Shown here piece after piece: positions 63,221 through 64,000 of a stretch of 64,000 nt of DNA (position 1 is the first letter of the stretch; every line of letters begins with the position of its first letter). The notes beneath the pieces were generated by a model. It saw only the letters and a program-made list of their open reading frames with translations. It did no database searches and was not told the origin of the DNA. Made by a program: the position numbers and the translations under genes. Source of the stretch: an uncultured Coriobacteriaceae bacterium (GTDB lineage: Bacteria > Actinomycetota > Coriobacteriia > Coriobacteriales > Coriobacteriaceae); NCBI GenBank assembly GCA_944321435.1, contig CALULH010000005.1, forward strand, positions 62,001 to 126,000, written 5' to 3'.

Positions 63221-64000
63221 CTAATCCTCGGAGTTGTCGTCGGGCACGATGAGGTTCAGCACGAAGACCACGAGGAAGGCGACCATGAGCGAACTGCCTA
63301 GGATGTTCTGCGCAAGCTGGGGCATGAACTGCAGGATGCTCGGCACGGTCTCGATGCCCACGCCCAGTGCCAACGCAACGCCCACGATCATGCGGTTGCG
63401 GTAGTTGAGCGGCTGCTCGGAGATCAGCTGGATGCCCGAAAGCGTAATGGCAGCGAAAACGGTCACGGTAGCGCCGCCGAGCACCGGCTGCGGGATGGTG
63501 GCCATGAGGGCCATGAGCTTGGGGCAGACGCCCGCCAGGAGCATGATGACGCCCACGATGGCGAACACGCGCTTGGCCACGACCTTGGTGGTGCAGATGA
63601 GGCCCACGTTCTGGCTGTAGGGGTCGGTGGGCAGGCCGCCGATGACCGCGCCGATCATGCCGCAGATGCTTTGGCCCTTGATGGCGCCGCCGAGCTCCTT
63701 GTCGGTGGCGTCGCGGCCGAAGCCGCCCATGGCGGTGGAGGACACGTCGCCGATGGTCTGGACGGCCTGGACCACGTACATGAGTATCATCATGATGATG
63801 GCGTCCAGATGGAACTCGAGCCCAAAGTGGAAGGGCAGCGGCACGGAGAAGAACGCCGCGTCAGCCACGTCGGAGAAGTCCACGATGCCGCCCATGACGA
63901 GCGCGATGGCGTAACCCACGACGATGCCGACGATCATGCCGGAGACCTTGAGCAGGCCCTTGCCGAACAGGCTGCACGCCAAGGTGACCGCGAGCGTCAC
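63221..64000 (-). CDS. NCS2-family uracil-xanthine permease (partial, C-terminal)
   Basis: C-terminal part (about 259 aa) of a second NCS2 transporter; the gene starts beyond the right edge. Visible blocks are QAVQTIGDVSSTAMGG, GGLPTDPYSQNVGLICTT (NAT motif region) and IPQPVLGGATVTVFAAITL. It is similar to but clearly distinct from the upstream paralogue, so the two may carry different purines. It has its own terminator at 62952-62988. Confidence 0.9.
   Translation of the reverse strand: MTLAVTLACSLFGKGLLKVSGMIVGIVVGYAIALVMGGIVDFSDVADAAFFSVPLPFHFGLEFHLDAIIMMILMYVVQAVQTIGDVSSTAMGGFGRDATDKELGGAIKGQSICGMIGAVIGGLPTDPYSQNVGLICTTKVVAKRVFAIVGVIMLLAGVCPKLMALMATIPQPVLGGATVTVFAAITLSGIQLISEQPLNYRNRMIVGVALALGVGIETVPSILQFMPQLAQNILGSSLMVAFLVVFVLNLIVPDDNSED

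Overview
The window is GC-rich DNA (about two-thirds G+C by eye) with dense genes, mostly on the minus strand. The gene content and the housekeeping block tig-clpP-clpX-valS-folC suggest a gut anaerobe of the class Coriobacteriia (Collinsella/Olsenella-like). This is inferred from family content and base composition; no marker such as rRNA is present.

Layout. 1-6 kb: a partial GNAT acetyltransferase, then a sucrose block (scrR LacI regulator, scrA PTS EIIBC, scrB GH32 hydrolase) with two LacI-type operators. 6-10 kb: a LysR gene broken by an in-frame TAG, divergent from a P3A H+-type ATPase. 10-20 kb: a secreted coiled-coil/RlpA-like protein, a HAD phosphatase, folC, valS, clpX, clpP, tig and tRNA-Leu. 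20-22 kb: a DUF559-like nuclease-fold protein followed by a 182-bp inverted-repeat element. 22-42 kb: first purine-catabolic block, with a three-subunit xanthine dehydrogenase (xdhB-xdhC-xdhA), gdhA, Mo/Se hydroxylase maturation genes (an XdhC-family chaperone, yqeB, yqeC, mocA/ygfJ), a hydantoinase, carbamate kinase, ygeW, ygeY, ygeX and a divergent YheO-type regulator. An RpiR remnant, an alpha-L-rhamnosidase pseudogene and two tRNAs lie within it. 43-52 kb: an accessory island with YccF, VWA and macrodomain proteins, a PIN toxin-antitoxin pair, an MqsR-like toxin with a zinc-ribbon/HTH/Panacea antitoxin, an unrecognised two-gene operon, a DUF6998-type protein and decayed ORFs. 52-64 kb: a GH3 glucosidase, then the second purine block (xdhD, a 4Fe-4S ferredoxin, a short YgfK, ssnA, two NCS2 permeases).

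How it works together. The permeases, two molybdenum hydroxylases, SsnA, hydantoinase, YgeX, YgeY, YgeW, carbamate kinase and GDH form the gene set associated in gut bacteria with anaerobic purine/urate breakdown. Purines would be opened and cleaved to diaminopropionate and carbamoyl intermediates, giving ammonia, pyruvate and ATP through carbamoyl phosphate. The Se/Mo maturation genes would activate the hydroxylases, and the YheO-type protein is the obvious regulator candidate.

Most notable non-gene signals: two 126-bp palindromic elements with identical architecture (four ~22-bp units on a 29-bp step), a MITE-like element, a duplicated 46-bp palindrome, a three-way-junction structure between ygeY and ygeW, and a strongly over-represented decamer GGGCGAGAAG.
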